This document shows positions 41,423-50,313 of a stretch of DNA of 64,000 bases, piece by piece. The stretch is from assembly GCA_937895345.1 (NCBI GenBank), contig CALAWP010000079.1:69495-133494 (forward strand). The letters are read 5' to 3'. This DNA is from an uncultured Paenibacillus sp. Its GTDB lineage: Bacteria; Bacillota; Bacilli; Paenibacillales; Paenibacillaceae. The position numbers and the translations under genes were made by a program. The notes below the pieces were generated by a model. The model saw nothing but the letters and a program-made list of their open reading frames with translations, did no database searches and was not told the DNA's origin. How positions within the stretch are numbered: position 1 is the first letter of the stretch; every line of letters starts with the position of its first letter.

Positions 41423-42163
41423 CTATATAATCATCGACAGCAGCTTCCGGGCATAGTCCGACTGCACGTCCTTCAGCCGCTCGATGTCCGTCGTCTCCTC
41501 GATCCGGCCGTCCCGCATTATAATCGCCCTGTCGCAAATATAAGCCGCCGCCTGAAGATCGTGAGTAATAAAAACGTAGCTCATGCCGTACGTCTGCCGC
41601 AAACTTTTCAGCAAATCCAGCACCTGGAGCTGTACGGAGCCGTCCAGCGAGCTGACCGCTTCGTCCAGCAGGATGAGCTTCGGTTCGGTCGACACGGCTC
41701 GGGCGATGCACACCCGCTGGGCTTCTCCCCCCGACAGCTCGTGAGGATATTTGCTTCGGTAGGATTCGTCCAGGCCGACTTGATGCAGCAGCACATCGAT
41801 CTTGACGTCGATGTCCCGGCCGCTCATGCCCAGCAGCTTCAAGGGCTCCTTCATCGCCTTCTCCACCGTGTAAAACGGATTGATCGAGGAAGCGTAATCC
41901 TGAAAAACGGCGCTGATGCGGCCCCGTCTCGTCCTTCGCTCCCCGGCCTTCTCCCCTTCGAACAGGACGGAGCCGGCATCGGGCTTCTCGATGCCGAGCA
42001 GCAGCCGCCCCAGCGTCGACTTGCCGCTTCCGCTTTCGCCGATGACGCCCAGACATTCCCCTTGCCCGCATTCGAAGCTGATGCCGTGCAGCACCTTCTG
42101 GAATTCCCGCCCGAACATGCCGCCTTTGCGGTACGATTTCTCTACGCGGTCAACGATGAGCAA
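41423..42163 (-). CDS. cntF: ABC transporter ATP-binding protein, CntF/OppF-like
   Basis: This is a peptide/nickel-family ATPase of about 246 residues: Walker A GESGSGKSTLGRLL, signature LSGGEAQRVCIARA, Walker B LILLDEAVSSLDG, H-loop FITHDLQ. The best start is a TTG at 42163, with GGGAGG about 8 nt upstream and a 14-nt overlap with the cntD stop. The first annotatable ATG frame upstream is not protein-like. With CntD it energises metallophore-metal import. Confidence 0.82.
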   Translation of the reverse strand: MLIVDRVEKSYRKGGMFGREFQKVLHGISFECGQGECLGVIGESGSGKSTLGRLLLGIEKPDAGSVLFEGEKAGERRTRRGRISAVFQDYASSINPFYTVEKAMKEPLKLLGMSGRDIDVKIDVLLHQVGLDESYRSKYPHELSGGEAQRVCIARAVSTEPKLILLDEAVSSLDGSVQLQVLDLLKSLRQTYGMSYVFITHDLQAAAYICDRAIIMRDGRIEETTDIERLKDVQSDYARKLLSMII

Positions 42164-42977
42164 CGGCTTCGCCTCCCATGATCCGGTTGAAATGGCGGCT
42201 GAGCGCTTGCTTGGAACCGACCAGATACCGCGTGTACGGATGCCGGGCTTCGGAGAAAATCGCCTCCGACGTTCCCTTTTCCACGATTTCCCCATCCTTC
42301 ATGACCATCACCTCGTCGGCCACTTTGCGGACGACGCCCAGATCGTGCGAGACGAATATCATCGAGCAGCCCAGATCTTCCCGCAGGCGAAGCAGCTGCT
42401 CCACCACCTCGTATTGCGAAATCGCGTCGAGCGCGGTCGTCGGCTCGTCGGCGATGATCAGATCCGGCTCCAGCGCGATGGCCAGCGCAATCATGACCCG
42501 CTGCAGCATGCCTCCCGACAGCTGATGCGGATGCTTGTTCATGATCGAGGCAGGCTCCTTCAGCATGACACGCTCCATGGCGCCGATGACGGCGGCTTCG
42601 ATGTCGCTGCGGCTCCAATCGTAATGCTGCGCCAGCGTCTCCCTGCACTGCGCCCCGATGACGCGGGAAGGATCGAAAGCCCGCATCCCGTTTTGCATAA
42701 TCATGCACAGCCGTTTGCCCCGCCATTTCCTCATTTCCTTTTCGGGCAATTCGCCCAGGTTGACGCCCTTAAACAGAACGTCCCCGGAGTGGCGGACGCC
42801 GTTTTTGTTCAAACGCATGACGGCTCTGCAGGTCACGGATTTCCCGCTCCCGCTTTCCCCCACAATGGCCAGGCAGCCGCCCTCCTTCACTTGAAACGAG
42901 CTGTCCGGCACGATCGTTCTGCCGGTATGGCTGTCCCAAATGTGCAAATGCGATACTTCCAGCACGTTCGCAGCCAC
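42150..42977 (-). CDS. cntD: ABC transporter ATP-binding protein, CntD/OppD-like
   Basis: This 275-residue ATPase has Walker A GESGSGKSVTCRAVM, signature LSGGMLQRVMIALA, Walker B LIIADEPTTALD, and H-loop FVSHDLGVV. The start is a GTG immediately after the preceding permease stop. A C-terminal oligopeptide-transporter extension (TRYLVGSKQALSR) matches the nickel/peptide family. It is the partner of the CntF-like ATPase. Confidence 0.85.
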   Translation of the reverse strand: MAANVLEVSHLHIWDSHTGRTIVPDSSFQVKEGGCLAIVGESGSGKSVTCRAVMRLNKNGVRHSGDVLFKGVNLGELPEKEMRKWRGKRLCMIMQNGMRAFDPSRVIGAQCRETLAQHYDWSRSDIEAAVIGAMERVMLKEPASIMNKHPHQLSGGMLQRVMIALAIALEPDLIIADEPTTALDAISQYEVVEQLLRLREDLGCSMIFVSHDLGVVRKVADEVMVMKDGEIVEKGTSEAIFSEARHPYTRYLVGSKQALSRHFNRIMGGEAVAHR

Positions 42978-43871
42978 TTATGCCACCTCTCTTCCTTCCA
43001 GCCGGGCGGAGGCGGCGGCCGCTTGCTCCTGCCGCTTCTTGCCGGACTTCATCAGCTTCGGATCGAGGGCCGTCTGCAGCGCATCGGACAGGAAGTTGAC
43101 GGCCGAGACGACGATGACGATGGCAAGTCCCGGCGCCAGCATCAGTCCCGGACGGGAGAACATGACCTCTCTCGCCTCGTTCAGCATCATGCCCCATTCC
43201 GCATGCGGCGCCTGAATGCCCAGACCGAGAAACGAGAAGCCCGAAATTTGCAAAATCATCGAGCCGAACGCGCTGCTGGACGCAACCGCGATATCCGGCA
43301 GCGAGACGGGGACGACGTGCTTGGCCATAATGGCGATGTGGCCCGTTCCGATCGCTCTGGAAAACCGGACGTAATCGGCTTCGGCGTATTGCATGACGGA
43401 CGTACGAATGACGCGGGCGAACCACGCCCATTTCATCAGGACGAACGCGATCAGAATGTTGTCGAGCCCGGCGCCGAGGATGCCGACGACCGCCAGCGAC
43501 ATGACGTAGCCGGGAAAGGACAGCATCACGTCGCAAATTCTCATCAGGACGGCATCCGTGCGCCCCCGGAAATAGCCGGCCAGAAAGCCGACGGCGGCTC
43601 CGATCGCGGCCGACGCGGCAAGCGCGACGAATACCCACAGCACGCTGGGGCGAATGCCGTATATGATACGGGACAGGATGCAGCGCCCCAAATGGTCGTT
43701 GCCCAGCCAATATTCCCACGAAGCGGAAGCGAAGCGCAGCTCCATGTTCGCCTCGTTCGGATCGTGCGGCGCGAATACGGGAGCGAACAGTCCGACAATG
43801 ACGATGGCGGCGACGACCGACATGGACAGAAACGCCAGCTTGTCTTTCCATACATTACGGAAAATGTTCAT
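42978..43871 (-). CDS. cntC: ABC transporter permease, CntC/NikC-like
   Basis: This 297-residue permease has six helices. The N-terminal OppC-type segment includes FAPHDPNEANMELRF and LGNDHLGRCILSRIIYG, and the EAA loop is about SRAIGTGHIAIMAKHVVPVSLP. The cognate permease gene ends immediately upstream. The C-terminal tail is Ala-rich and unusually long (QEQAAAASARLEGREVA). It forms the heterodimeric import channel. Confidence 0.85.
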   Translation of the reverse strand: MNIFRNVWKDKLAFLSMSVVAAIVIVGLFAPVFAPHDPNEANMELRFASASWEYWLGNDHLGRCILSRIIYGIRPSVLWVFVALAASAAIGAAVGFLAGYFRGRTDAVLMRICDVMLSFPGYVMSLAVVGILGAGLDNILIAFVLMKWAWFARVIRTSVMQYAEADYVRFSRAIGTGHIAIMAKHVVPVSLPDIAVASSSAFGSMILQISGFSFLGLGIQAPHAEWGMMLNEAREVMFSRPGLMLAPGLAIVIVVSAVNFLSDALQTALDPKLMKSGKKRQEQAAAASARLEGREVA

Positions 43872-44804
43872 TTACAGCTCCTTTCGCAGCTTCGGATTCA
43901 GCGCCGCATTGATCACATCGGAAACGGTATTGAACAGCACGAAGGCCGCGGCCAAAATAAGAACGTACGCCTGAATGATCGGGAAGTCCCTGCCCAGAAT
44001 GGCATTGACGGTCAGCGTCCCCAGCCCGGGCCAGGCGAATACGTTTTCGACGACGACCGTGCTTCCGAGCAAGATCGGAATGGCCATGCCGAATACCGAA
44101 ACCGCCACCTGCATCGAGTTGCGCAGCAGGCGCATCGTAATGTTCCGCTCCGGCAAGCCGCAGGCGCGGCCGTACAGCACATAATCTTCATTAAGCTGGC
44201 TGAGCATGGAGCTTCGAACGACGCGGAAATAGATGCCCGCGTAGTTGATCGTCAAGACGATGACCGGCAGCACGTAGCTCAAGTACGAGTCCATGCCGCT
44301 CGTCGGCAGCCAGTCGAGCTTGACGGAAAAATACCAGATCAGCAACGCCGCAAGCCAGTAAGAGGGCATGGCGGTCAGGAGAAACGATACGCCCCTGACC
44401 GATTTGTCCGTCCATTTCCCTTCCCGAAGCGCGCATAGAACGCCCAGCGCGATAGACATCACGATAATGGCGACGACCGAAATGAGCGTCAGCTTGAGCG
44501 TATTGGCAAACGCCGGCCCCAGCAGCGACCATACCGGCTTGCCCGTGACGTACGAGCTGCCGAAGTCGAGCTTCAAGCTGGAGACCAGCCAGTCGGCATA
44601 ACGGACCAGGAACGGCCGGTCCATGCCGAGCTCCGCCTTCGTCGCCGCGATCAGTTCCTCCGTAATTCTCGGCACGCCTTGCGCCTGCAGCACCGCCTCC
44701 GCCGGGTCCAGCGGCGAGAGGTGGCTCAGCGCAAACGTCAGGAACGAGATGACGAGAAGCAGCGGAATGGATAACAAGGACCGTCTAACGATATAACCGC
44801 CCAT
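43872..44804 (-). CDS. cntB: ABC transporter permease, CntB/NikB-like
   Basis: This 310-residue permease of the DppB/NikB family has an N-terminal helix (RRSLLSIPLLLVISFLTFALSHL), a periplasmic-type domain with LGMDRPFLVRYADWLVSSLKLDFGSSYVTG, and the EAA-type loop GRACGLPERNITMRLLRNSM. The stop directly abuts the next permease start. The SBP gene lies 13 nt upstream. It pairs with the CntC-like permease. Confidence 0.85.
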   Translation of the reverse strand: MGGYIVRRSLLSIPLLLVISFLTFALSHLSPLDPAEAVLQAQGVPRITEELIAATKAELGMDRPFLVRYADWLVSSLKLDFGSSYVTGKPVWSLLGPAFANTLKLTLISVVAIIVMSIALGVLCALREGKWTDKSVRGVSFLLTAMPSYWLAALLIWYFSVKLDWLPTSGMDSYLSYVLPVIVLTINYAGIYFRVVRSSMLSQLNEDYVLYGRACGLPERNITMRLLRNSMQVAVSVFGMAIPILLGSTVVVENVFAWPGLGTLTVNAILGRDFPIIQAYVLILAAAFVLFNTVSDVINAALNPKLRKEL

Positions 44805-44817
44805 GGCGACCTCCCTT

Positions 44818-46443
44818 TTATTCGAAATACATGCGCTCGAACGGCAGCTCGAATTGCGTTTGCTTGAAGGCGATCCCTTGCAGGCCGGCCGGAGCCACGA
44901 CCGTCACGCTGCCGTTCGTCAGCGGAATAAAGACGGCTTCCTCATGCACGATTGTCAAAATATCCGCATAGAGCGCTTGACGCGACGCCTCGTCTCGGGA
45001 CACCATCACTTCGTCGATCTTGCGGTACAGCTCCTCCGCTCTCGCAATGCCGCTCGTCGTATGGTAATAAGACGTTTCCGAGGCGAATGCGGCGATGGTG
45101 CTTTGCGGATCGTACGCCAGCCCCCATGTCTGGTTGAACAGCAGGTCGTAGTCGCCGGTCGATCTCCGGTTGGCGATGGAGGACGACTCCTCGCCGATCA
45201 GCTCCAGCTGCATGCCGATTTTTTTGACGGTGCTCTGAATCAGCTCGGCCTGCGTCTTTTGGGAGGAGGAATTGACGTCGTAATACAGCTTCATGGACAG
45301 CGGGCTGCCGGCCTTCGTCCGCACCTCGCCGCTCTCCAGGCTCCAGCCCGCATCCTCCAGCAGCTTCCGAGCCGCGTCCAGATCATAGCTCCGATGCTCC
45401 AGCTTGACGTCGGCATAGTTCACGTTGGACGAGAACAGCGTTTCGGCCGCCGTTTCCGTGCCGCTGAAGATGGACTTGCTGATCGTCTCCCGGTCGACCG
45501 CGTGCCAGATCGCTTCGCGAACGGCCGTCTCGCTGACGGGACTGTCCGCTCTGCTGCTGTTGGCCACAATCATTTTCGTATTCATCGGCTCGCTGCGGAC
45601 GACCTGGTATTTGCCCGATGAGGCGAGCTGATTCATTGCTTCCACATCGATGCTGTCCGCGCCCCGGTCATCCGTGAAGACAAAGTTTACTTCGCCTTTT
45701 TGCAGCGCCAGATACGTCGTCTCTCCCGCCGGGAGCACCTTCGACGTAATTTTTCGGATTTTGGGCGCGCCGCCCCAATAGTGCTCGTTCGCTTCAAATA
45801 CGGCATACTGCTCCGTCTTGTGCTCGGCAAGCTTGTAAGGTCCCGTGCCATGATAGCCGCTGACGCCGTCCTTCGTCTCCCCGCCGATAAAGTCTTTGGG
45901 CGAAATAAAGACAAACGGACGGGTCATCGACATCTCGACGAGCGCCGGATAATACGGCTCGGTCAGCTTCAGCTCCACCGTATGCTCACCCGCGGCCGTC
46001 ACTTCCTTGATCTTGGCGGACAGCTTGATCCACGTATGCTTCTCGGCATTGCGCAGCACCGCTTCGATGTTAAGCTTTACCGCTTCCGCATTAAACGGCT
46101 CCCCGTCGTGGAAGGTCACGTCTTTGCGCAGATGGAAGGTGTAGACCGTTCCGTCCTCGGAAATGTCCCACGATTCGGCCAGCAGCGGCCGAATGCCGTC
46201 CTTCGTGTTTTCGACCAGCGATTCGTATACGATCCCTTGCGCCGGCATGGAGCCGGGATACAGATGGGGATTCATGTCGTTAATGTCTTTGGCCGAGGCA
46301 TAGACCAGCTCCTGAACCGGATCGGCTCCTCCCCCCGAATCGGAAGCGCCCCCTGTGCCTTCCTTGCCGCCGCTGCTGCAGCCGGCCAAAACCACGATAG
46401 AAACGATAAATGCGATGAGTCCTGTTGACCATGTTTTACTCAC
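44818..46443 (-). CDS. cntA: metal/metallophore ABC substrate-binding lipoprotein, CntA/NikA-like
   Basis: This 541-residue SBP_bac_5 lipoprotein has a lipobox IVVLAGC. Family motifs include GIVYESLVENTKDGIRPLLAESW, FHLRKDVTFHDGEPFNAEAV and MTRPFVFISPKDF. The segment YDLLFNQTWGLAYDPQS corresponds to the ligand-contact stretch of NikA/CntA. It starts at GTG 46443, behind AGGAGG. It should capture a metal complex outside the membrane. A Zur-like box and a near-consensus promoter lie about 220-280 nt upstream. Confidence 0.85.
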   Translation of the reverse strand: MSKTWSTGLIAFIVSIVVLAGCSSGGKEGTGGASDSGGGADPVQELVYASAKDINDMNPHLYPGSMPAQGIVYESLVENTKDGIRPLLAESWDISEDGTVYTFHLRKDVTFHDGEPFNAEAVKLNIEAVLRNAEKHTWIKLSAKIKEVTAAGEHTVELKLTEPYYPALVEMSMTRPFVFISPKDFIGGETKDGVSGYHGTGPYKLAEHKTEQYAVFEANEHYWGGAPKIRKITSKVLPAGETTYLALQKGEVNFVFTDDRGADSIDVEAMNQLASSGKYQVVRSEPMNTKMIVANSSRADSPVSETAVREAIWHAVDRETISKSIFSGTETAAETLFSSNVNYADVKLEHRSYDLDAARKLLEDAGWSLESGEVRTKAGSPLSMKLYYDVNSSSQKTQAELIQSTVKKIGMQLELIGEESSSIANRRSTGDYDLLFNQTWGLAYDPQSTIAAFASETSYYHTTSGIARAEELYRKIDEVMVSRDEASRQALYADILTIVHEEAVFIPLTNGSVTVVAPAGLQGIAFKQTQFELPFERMYFE

Positions 46444-46479
46444 TGTCCAAATCCTCCTCTGTCTAGTTCCGCGATGGCT

Positions 46480-46653
46480 TCAGCTGCGCGCTTCATGCGA
46501 AGACGCTTCGATTTCGCGGCAAATCATATTCAACTCTTCTTCGAAGCTTTGAGCCGTGAAGGCTTCCGACAACGGCTGTCCCGCGAGCGTCCGGGACGCT
46601 TCCTCAAGCGCCCGCTCGTAGAGGGCGATATAATGGGTGTAGGATGGCTTCAA
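46480..46653 (-). CDS. 57-codon open frame in the cnt leader, possible gene remnant
   Basis: Reading from TTG 46653 gives 57 residues (LYERALEEASRTLAGQPL ... SFEEELNMICREIEASS), acidic, helical and protein-like in composition. It ends 36 nt before the cntA-like GTG. There is no ribosome binding site, and a stop lies two codons upstream of the TTG. It therefore looks like the 3' end of a longer gene that was lost when the promoter came to lie in front of it. Metallophore synthesis genes normally occupy this position, but I cannot match the fragment to them. It could also be a leader protein. Confidence 0.4.
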   Translation of the reverse strand: MKPSYTHYIALYERALEEASRTLAGQPLSEAFTAQSFEEELNMICREIEASSHEARS

Positions 46654-46661
46654 CGTCTAAG

Positions 46662-46676
46662 TAGTAATGATTACGA
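46662..46676. promoter_or_regulatory. Zur-like operator of the cnt operon
   Basis: TAGTAATGATTACGA matches the Bacillus Zur core TCGTAATNATTACGA with one mismatch. The overlapping minus-strand TGATAATCGTAATCA fits a Fur 7-1-7 box with two mismatches. It lies just downstream of the predicted transcription start, where a repressor would block initiation. Zur is the better fit; Fur or dual control is possible. Confidence 0.7.
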
Positions 46677-46692
46677 TTATCATTCTTGTGCT

Positions 46693-46721
46693 ATCATACC
46701 CACGAATTGGCAGAGTGTCAA
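46693..46721 (-). promoter_or_regulatory. near-consensus sigma-A promoter of the cnt operon
   Basis: On the minus strand TTGACA and TATGAT are separated by exactly 17 nt. Transcription should start near 46685, leaving a leader of about 240 nt before the cntA-like gene. Confidence 0.8.
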
Positions 46722-46741
46722 TAGGTCTTGATCGCACCGAC

Positions 46742-46788
46742 AAAAAAACCGTAAACCCGGCTCGACATGCAAAGCGCGGATTTACGGT
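46742..46788 (-). terminator. rho-independent terminator of the duplicated-domain lipoprotein gene
   Basis: On the minus strand ACCGTAAATCCG pairs with CGGGTTTACGGT and is followed by seven T. It isolates the lipoprotein gene from the cnt promoter. Confidence 0.85.
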
Positions 46789-46835
46789 CTCCCGTTTTTG
46801 CGATCGGCTTCTGCCGATCCTAATGAACTTCATTT

Positions 46836-47987
46836 TTACTTCATCTCGTAATAATAATTCGTTTCGTTCATCTGAACGACCAGTACGACTGGCTGTCCGC
46901 TTGTCTCCACCTCGGCGGGCACCTCGATCAAATAATGAAGCCTTCCGGTCGTAAGCGGATCGATATTCGTAATGTTGGAATACGTAAAATCGGCTCCGTT
47001 GTTTTCTTCAATCGCGGAAAACCCGCGATATTCATATTTATTGTCGTAAACGAGCCTGACGTTGATCGCCTCGTCCGCAACTTTCCCTGCGGTCGCCAAG
47101 TTTTTGAACGCAAACGAAACATGGGCATAAGTATGGGCCGGTTCCTTCACTTCATAATAAGAATAATAGCCGCTGGCTTTAGGGGGAACGACCTTCGTCG
47201 CAAATTCCGCGTCCAGGACGGTCAGCTCCGCGTAGTCTTCTTCGGTTACGGGTTCGCCGGCCGCGAGCGGTGCATACTGCTTCCAAGCTGTCTTTGCCTG
47301 CAGCTCGATCTCTTCGCCCATGACGAGACGCTGACCTTCCGATTCGTTTCCGGTCCCCGTTATTTCCAGACCGTTAGCCGACACGATCACTTCTACCGGC
47401 TTTCCGCTGTCCTTCACTTCCAATGGCACCTCCGCCAAAAAATGCAGGACGCCCTCGGTCAGCGGAGCAATGCCCGTAATGTTGGTATACGTAAAGTCTC
47501 CGCCGCCCCTCTCTTCGATCGTCGAAAATGCGCTGTATTCGTATTTGCCGTCATACACCACTTTTACATCCATAACTTCGTCCGCGGCAACGGAATCGCC
47601 CGACAAATTTTTGACGTTAAACACCGTGTGCACATAAATTTTATCCGTTTCCTTCACTTCATAATACGTATAGTAATCGTCCGGATTGGGCGGAACGACC
47701 TTCGTGGCCGTCTGCTGCGAAACCATCCGGATTTCATATTGGTTCGGAAAGACCAGAACGTCTCCAATGTCAAAAGAGCTGGGGTATTCCGGAGTCGGGG
47801 CCGGCGTCGGCTCCTCGGCGGCGCTTGGTTCCTCCTTGTCATCGTTTCCGCTGTCCGATTGGCCGCCCTCTTGCTTGGCCGATCCGGCATTTGAACCGTT
47901 CGCACCGTCCTTGGCCGGAGCGCCGCAAGCCGCAGCGACAAGGACGACCAGCATCGCGATCATCCATGTTTGAATCGTTTTTCTCAT
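46836..47987 (-). CDS. lipoprotein with two homologous extracellular domains
   Basis: This 383-residue lipoprotein has a signal peptide with lipobox VLVAAAC and an acidic Pro/Glu linker. Two copies of a ~130-residue beta domain follow. Both copies share TKVVPP...YYxYYEVKE, an FKNL or VKNL strand, KYEY.FS.IEE and FTY.NIT.I.PLT.G.LH. The fold is probably immunoglobulin-like (DUF4352-like), as in telokin-like Firmicute lipoproteins; the ligand is unknown. ATG 47987 gives the best spacing from GGGGG. It is a single-gene unit with a strong terminator. Confidence 0.8.
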   Translation of the reverse strand: MRKTIQTWMIAMLVVLVAAACGAPAKDGANGSNAGSAKQEGGQSDSGNDDKEEPSAAEEPTPAPTPEYPSSFDIGDVLVFPNQYEIRMVSQQTATKVVPPNPDDYYTYYEVKETDKIYVHTVFNVKNLSGDSVAADEVMDVKVVYDGKYEYSAFSTIEERGGGDFTYTNITGIAPLTEGVLHFLAEVPLEVKDSGKPVEVIVSANGLEITGTGNESEGQRLVMGEEIELQAKTAWKQYAPLAAGEPVTEEDYAELTVLDAEFATKVVPPKASGYYSYYEVKEPAHTYAHVSFAFKNLATAGKVADEAINVRLVYDNKYEYRGFSAIEENNGADFTYSNITNIDPLTTGRLHYLIEVPAEVETSGQPVVLVVQMNETNYYYEMK

Positions 47988-48142
47988 TTCTCCCATCCCC
48001 CTAAAGATCGATAGTTGTTCCAATATCGTTCTGGAGTCCCAGAATCAAACACCAAACCATAGTACCATATACTTCTATTCTATTGAACTAGCTGTCGAAG
48101 AAGTTTTGCAGAAATATGTCGGTTGATGAACTTGCGCGCAAC

Positions 48143-48179
48143 GCAAAAAACGCCTGCCGGCTACTGAGCCGGCAGACGC
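48143..48179 (-). terminator. rho-independent terminator of the ribose-type operon
   Basis: On the minus strand CGTCTGCCGGCT-CAGT-AGCCGGCAGGCG is followed by TTTTTTG, 15 nt past the last gene. It marks the end of the nine-gene LacI-led unit. Confidence 0.85.
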
Positions 48180-48193
48180 AACGGTGAACGTGA

Positions 48194-48928
48194 CTATGAT
48201 TTTAAATAGGTGACCAGATTCGTCCAGAACGCCGGGTAATGTTCCCAATTCATGAACTCGAGCGATCCCCAGTGCGGCGAGCAGTCGCTGGCGAAGGCCG
48301 CCGTCTTCCCTTTTCCGTATGCGCCTACCGTCAAAATCGCATCGCCGCCGTGGCTCAGCAGCTCCTCGGCACCGGGCTTGGCCGACAGCTTGTTATAGCC
48401 GAGCAGTCTTGGCCATGCGCCCAATTCGTCGATCAGCGGATGCGGCTTGGAGACGGCCGGCGAGAAGCCGCCCGGCATTTCGACGCGATCGTCGCCATCC
48501 GCCATAACTACGGGCAGAACGTCCGCCAGCACCGTGTTTTTGTAGTTCGCTTTCCCTTCGATGCCCATGAAGGTCAAGTAACCGCCGACCATCAGGAGGC
48601 CGCCGCCTTCGGCGACAAACTGCTTGATCAGCTCAAGGGCGTTCGGAATGATTTGCATTTGGTAAAAGGTCGGATTTTGCAGCAGGAACGTATTCGCGCC
48701 GACATCGCTGAGCACGATCGCATCGTAGGCCTTCAACTCGTCCAGCGATTGCGGAAAGCGCACCTGCACCTCGTGCGCCGGCATATAATCGACGTCGATG
48801 CCCCGCTCGCGCAAGCAGGACAGCAAATACGTCGCTCCTTCCTCATATTTGGTCGAAGTAAAGCTGTCGTAGCCCTTTGTATGAATCATATGAATCACCC
48901 AGGATTCCCCAACAAACAATATTTTCAT
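48194..48928 (-). CDS. GATase1-like protein (putative glutamine amidotransferase fold)
   Basis: This 244-residue cytoplasmic protein has a class I amidotransferase-like fold: ILFVGESWVIHMIHTKGYDSF at the start, AIVLSDVGANTFLL, GGGLLMVGGYLTFMG and AFASDCSPHWGS. It fits the Pfam GATase1_like group and lacks an obvious nucleophilic Cys elbow. The gene overlaps the M20 peptidase gene by 4 nt and ends the operon. The reaction is unknown; the fold is related to ThuA. Confidence 0.78.
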   Translation of the reverse strand: MKILFVGESWVIHMIHTKGYDSFTSTKYEEGATYLLSCLRERGIDVDYMPAHEVQVRFPQSLDELKAYDAIVLSDVGANTFLLQNPTFYQMQIIPNALELIKQFVAEGGGLLMVGGYLTFMGIEGKANYKNTVLADVLPVVMADGDDRVEMPGGFSPAVSKPHPLIDELGAWPRLLGYNKLSAKPGAEELLSHGGDAILTVGAYGKGKTAAFASDCSPHWGSLEFMNWEHYPAFWTNLVTYLKS

Positions 48929-50274
48929 CGATGTGACGCCTCCGCTTCTTCGATTTTAATGCCTTGCTCTTCCTCGATCCCGCACCAGTCCACGATCGTT
49001 TTGGCGATCATCTTGACCGCCTGAATGACTTCGTCCACCGGCGTAAATTCGTCGCTGTGATGGGCCAGGCTCGGATCGCCGGGGCCAAAATTGACGGTCG
49101 GAATGCCGACGTTGACGGGCCAGCCCATGTCGGTATGGAAGCCCAAGCCTTCGATCTTGCCTTCCTCTCCGACCGCCTTCAGCGATTGTACGCACGTCTG
49201 AACGAAAGGATGGGCAACGTCGGTTTCCGCGCAATCGGCATCGACCATCCATACAATTTCCGGCATATGCTCGCGCAGCCACGGATCCGCTTCCGCCGCC
49301 TGGCGGATAAAGTCCGTCAGCTCCTTCTTCACATGGCCGCCGACCAGCTTCTCGTCCCGCTCCGACGGCAAATATTGGGCATTGAAGACGATCTCCGCTT
49401 CGTTGGCGAAGGAAGTCGGGTATTCTCCGGCGTTGAGCTGCGCCACATGCACCTGGCACGGAATCGACAGGTACGGATGCGTCTTGGCGACTGCCCATTT
49501 CTCGTTTAAACGGTCCAGCTGATCCAGCAGGTATCGGGCTTTCTTGATGGCGTCTACCGCGCCGCCTTCCCGCCAGTCCGCTTGCGGCATTTCGATATGG
49601 CCGCTGCGGCCTTGAACTTTGATTCTTCCCCACAAAATGCCCCTGCACAGCGGAGCGATCGTCAGCGAGGTCGGTTCGGTCAAGATGCATCCGTCGGCCC
49701 GATAGCCTTGATGGATGAAATCGAGCGCCCCCATGCCGCCGGCCTCCTCGTCCACTACCGTCCCGACAATAACGGGACCCTTCAACTTGAAGCCGCTGCG
49801 AATGACCGCTTCGACGGCCATAATCATTGCGGCGACGCCGCCCTTCATATCGACGGTTCCACGGCCGAACATCTTCCCGTCGACGATCTTGCCCTCGAAC
49901 GGATCGACCGTCCACTTGGAGCCTGCCATGACCACGTCGATATGACCGAACAATAACAAGGATTTGCCACCGGTTCCTTTGCCGAAAGTAGCCGCCAGAT
50001 TCGGACGGCCGGCGAAGTCTCTTCCCGGATAATAGCCGGCCATCCCTTCATACTGCTTCAGCTCGTCGGCAACCGGCTCCCACATATCGACCTCCGCCCC
50101 CAAGCCTGCAAGCTTGCGGGCGATAAGCTCTTGGAGCTCCTTTTCTTTGGAAGGAGCGGGCTCGTCGAAAAACCACGGGTTGACGCTCGGAATTTGGATA
50201 AGCTGCTGCAAAAAGCGTATAATGTCGTCTTGATGGCTGTCGATCCACTCCATCACTTGCTGTTCTCGGTTCAT
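48925..50274 (-). CDS. M20 family metallohydrolase (ArgE/DapE/CPG2-like)
   Basis: This 449-residue zinc-dependent amidohydrolase has the metal His in LLLFGHIDVVMAG, the bridging Asp in MFGRGTVDMKGGVAAMI, the catalytic Glu in GTVVDEEAGGMG, and a later metal His in LAHHSDEFTPVDE. It cleaves acylamino or carbamoyl-type bonds. It sits between the ureidoglycolate-lyase-like and GATase1-like genes in a ribose-type operon, so its substrate may derive from the sugar conjugate imported by the ABC transporter. Confidence 0.88.
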   Translation of the reverse strand: MNREQQVMEWIDSHQDDIIRFLQQLIQIPSVNPWFFDEPAPSKEKELQELIARKLAGLGAEVDMWEPVADELKQYEGMAGYYPGRDFAGRPNLAATFGKGTGGKSLLLFGHIDVVMAGSKWTVDPFEGKIVDGKMFGRGTVDMKGGVAAMIMAVEAVIRSGFKLKGPVIVGTVVDEEAGGMGALDFIHQGYRADGCILTEPTSLTIAPLCRGILWGRIKVQGRSGHIEMPQADWREGGAVDAIKKARYLLDQLDRLNEKWAVAKTHPYLSIPCQVHVAQLNAGEYPTSFANEAEIVFNAQYLPSERDEKLVGGHVKKELTDFIRQAAEADPWLREHMPEIVWMVDADCAETDVAHPFVQTCVQSLKAVGEEGKIEGLGFHTDMGWPVNVGIPTVNFGPGDPSLAHHSDEFTPVDEVIQAVKMIAKTIVDWCGIEEEQGIKIEEAEASHR

Positions 50275-50313
50275 CGCTCTTGCTCCTTTTCGGCAGAAGT
50301 AGCGCCTGCCCTG

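Noticed and set aside
41916..44438. 840-codon plus-strand open frame opposite the cnt ABC genes
   Set aside because: It is antisense to three genes with clear Walker and permease motifs. It is an artefact of high GC.
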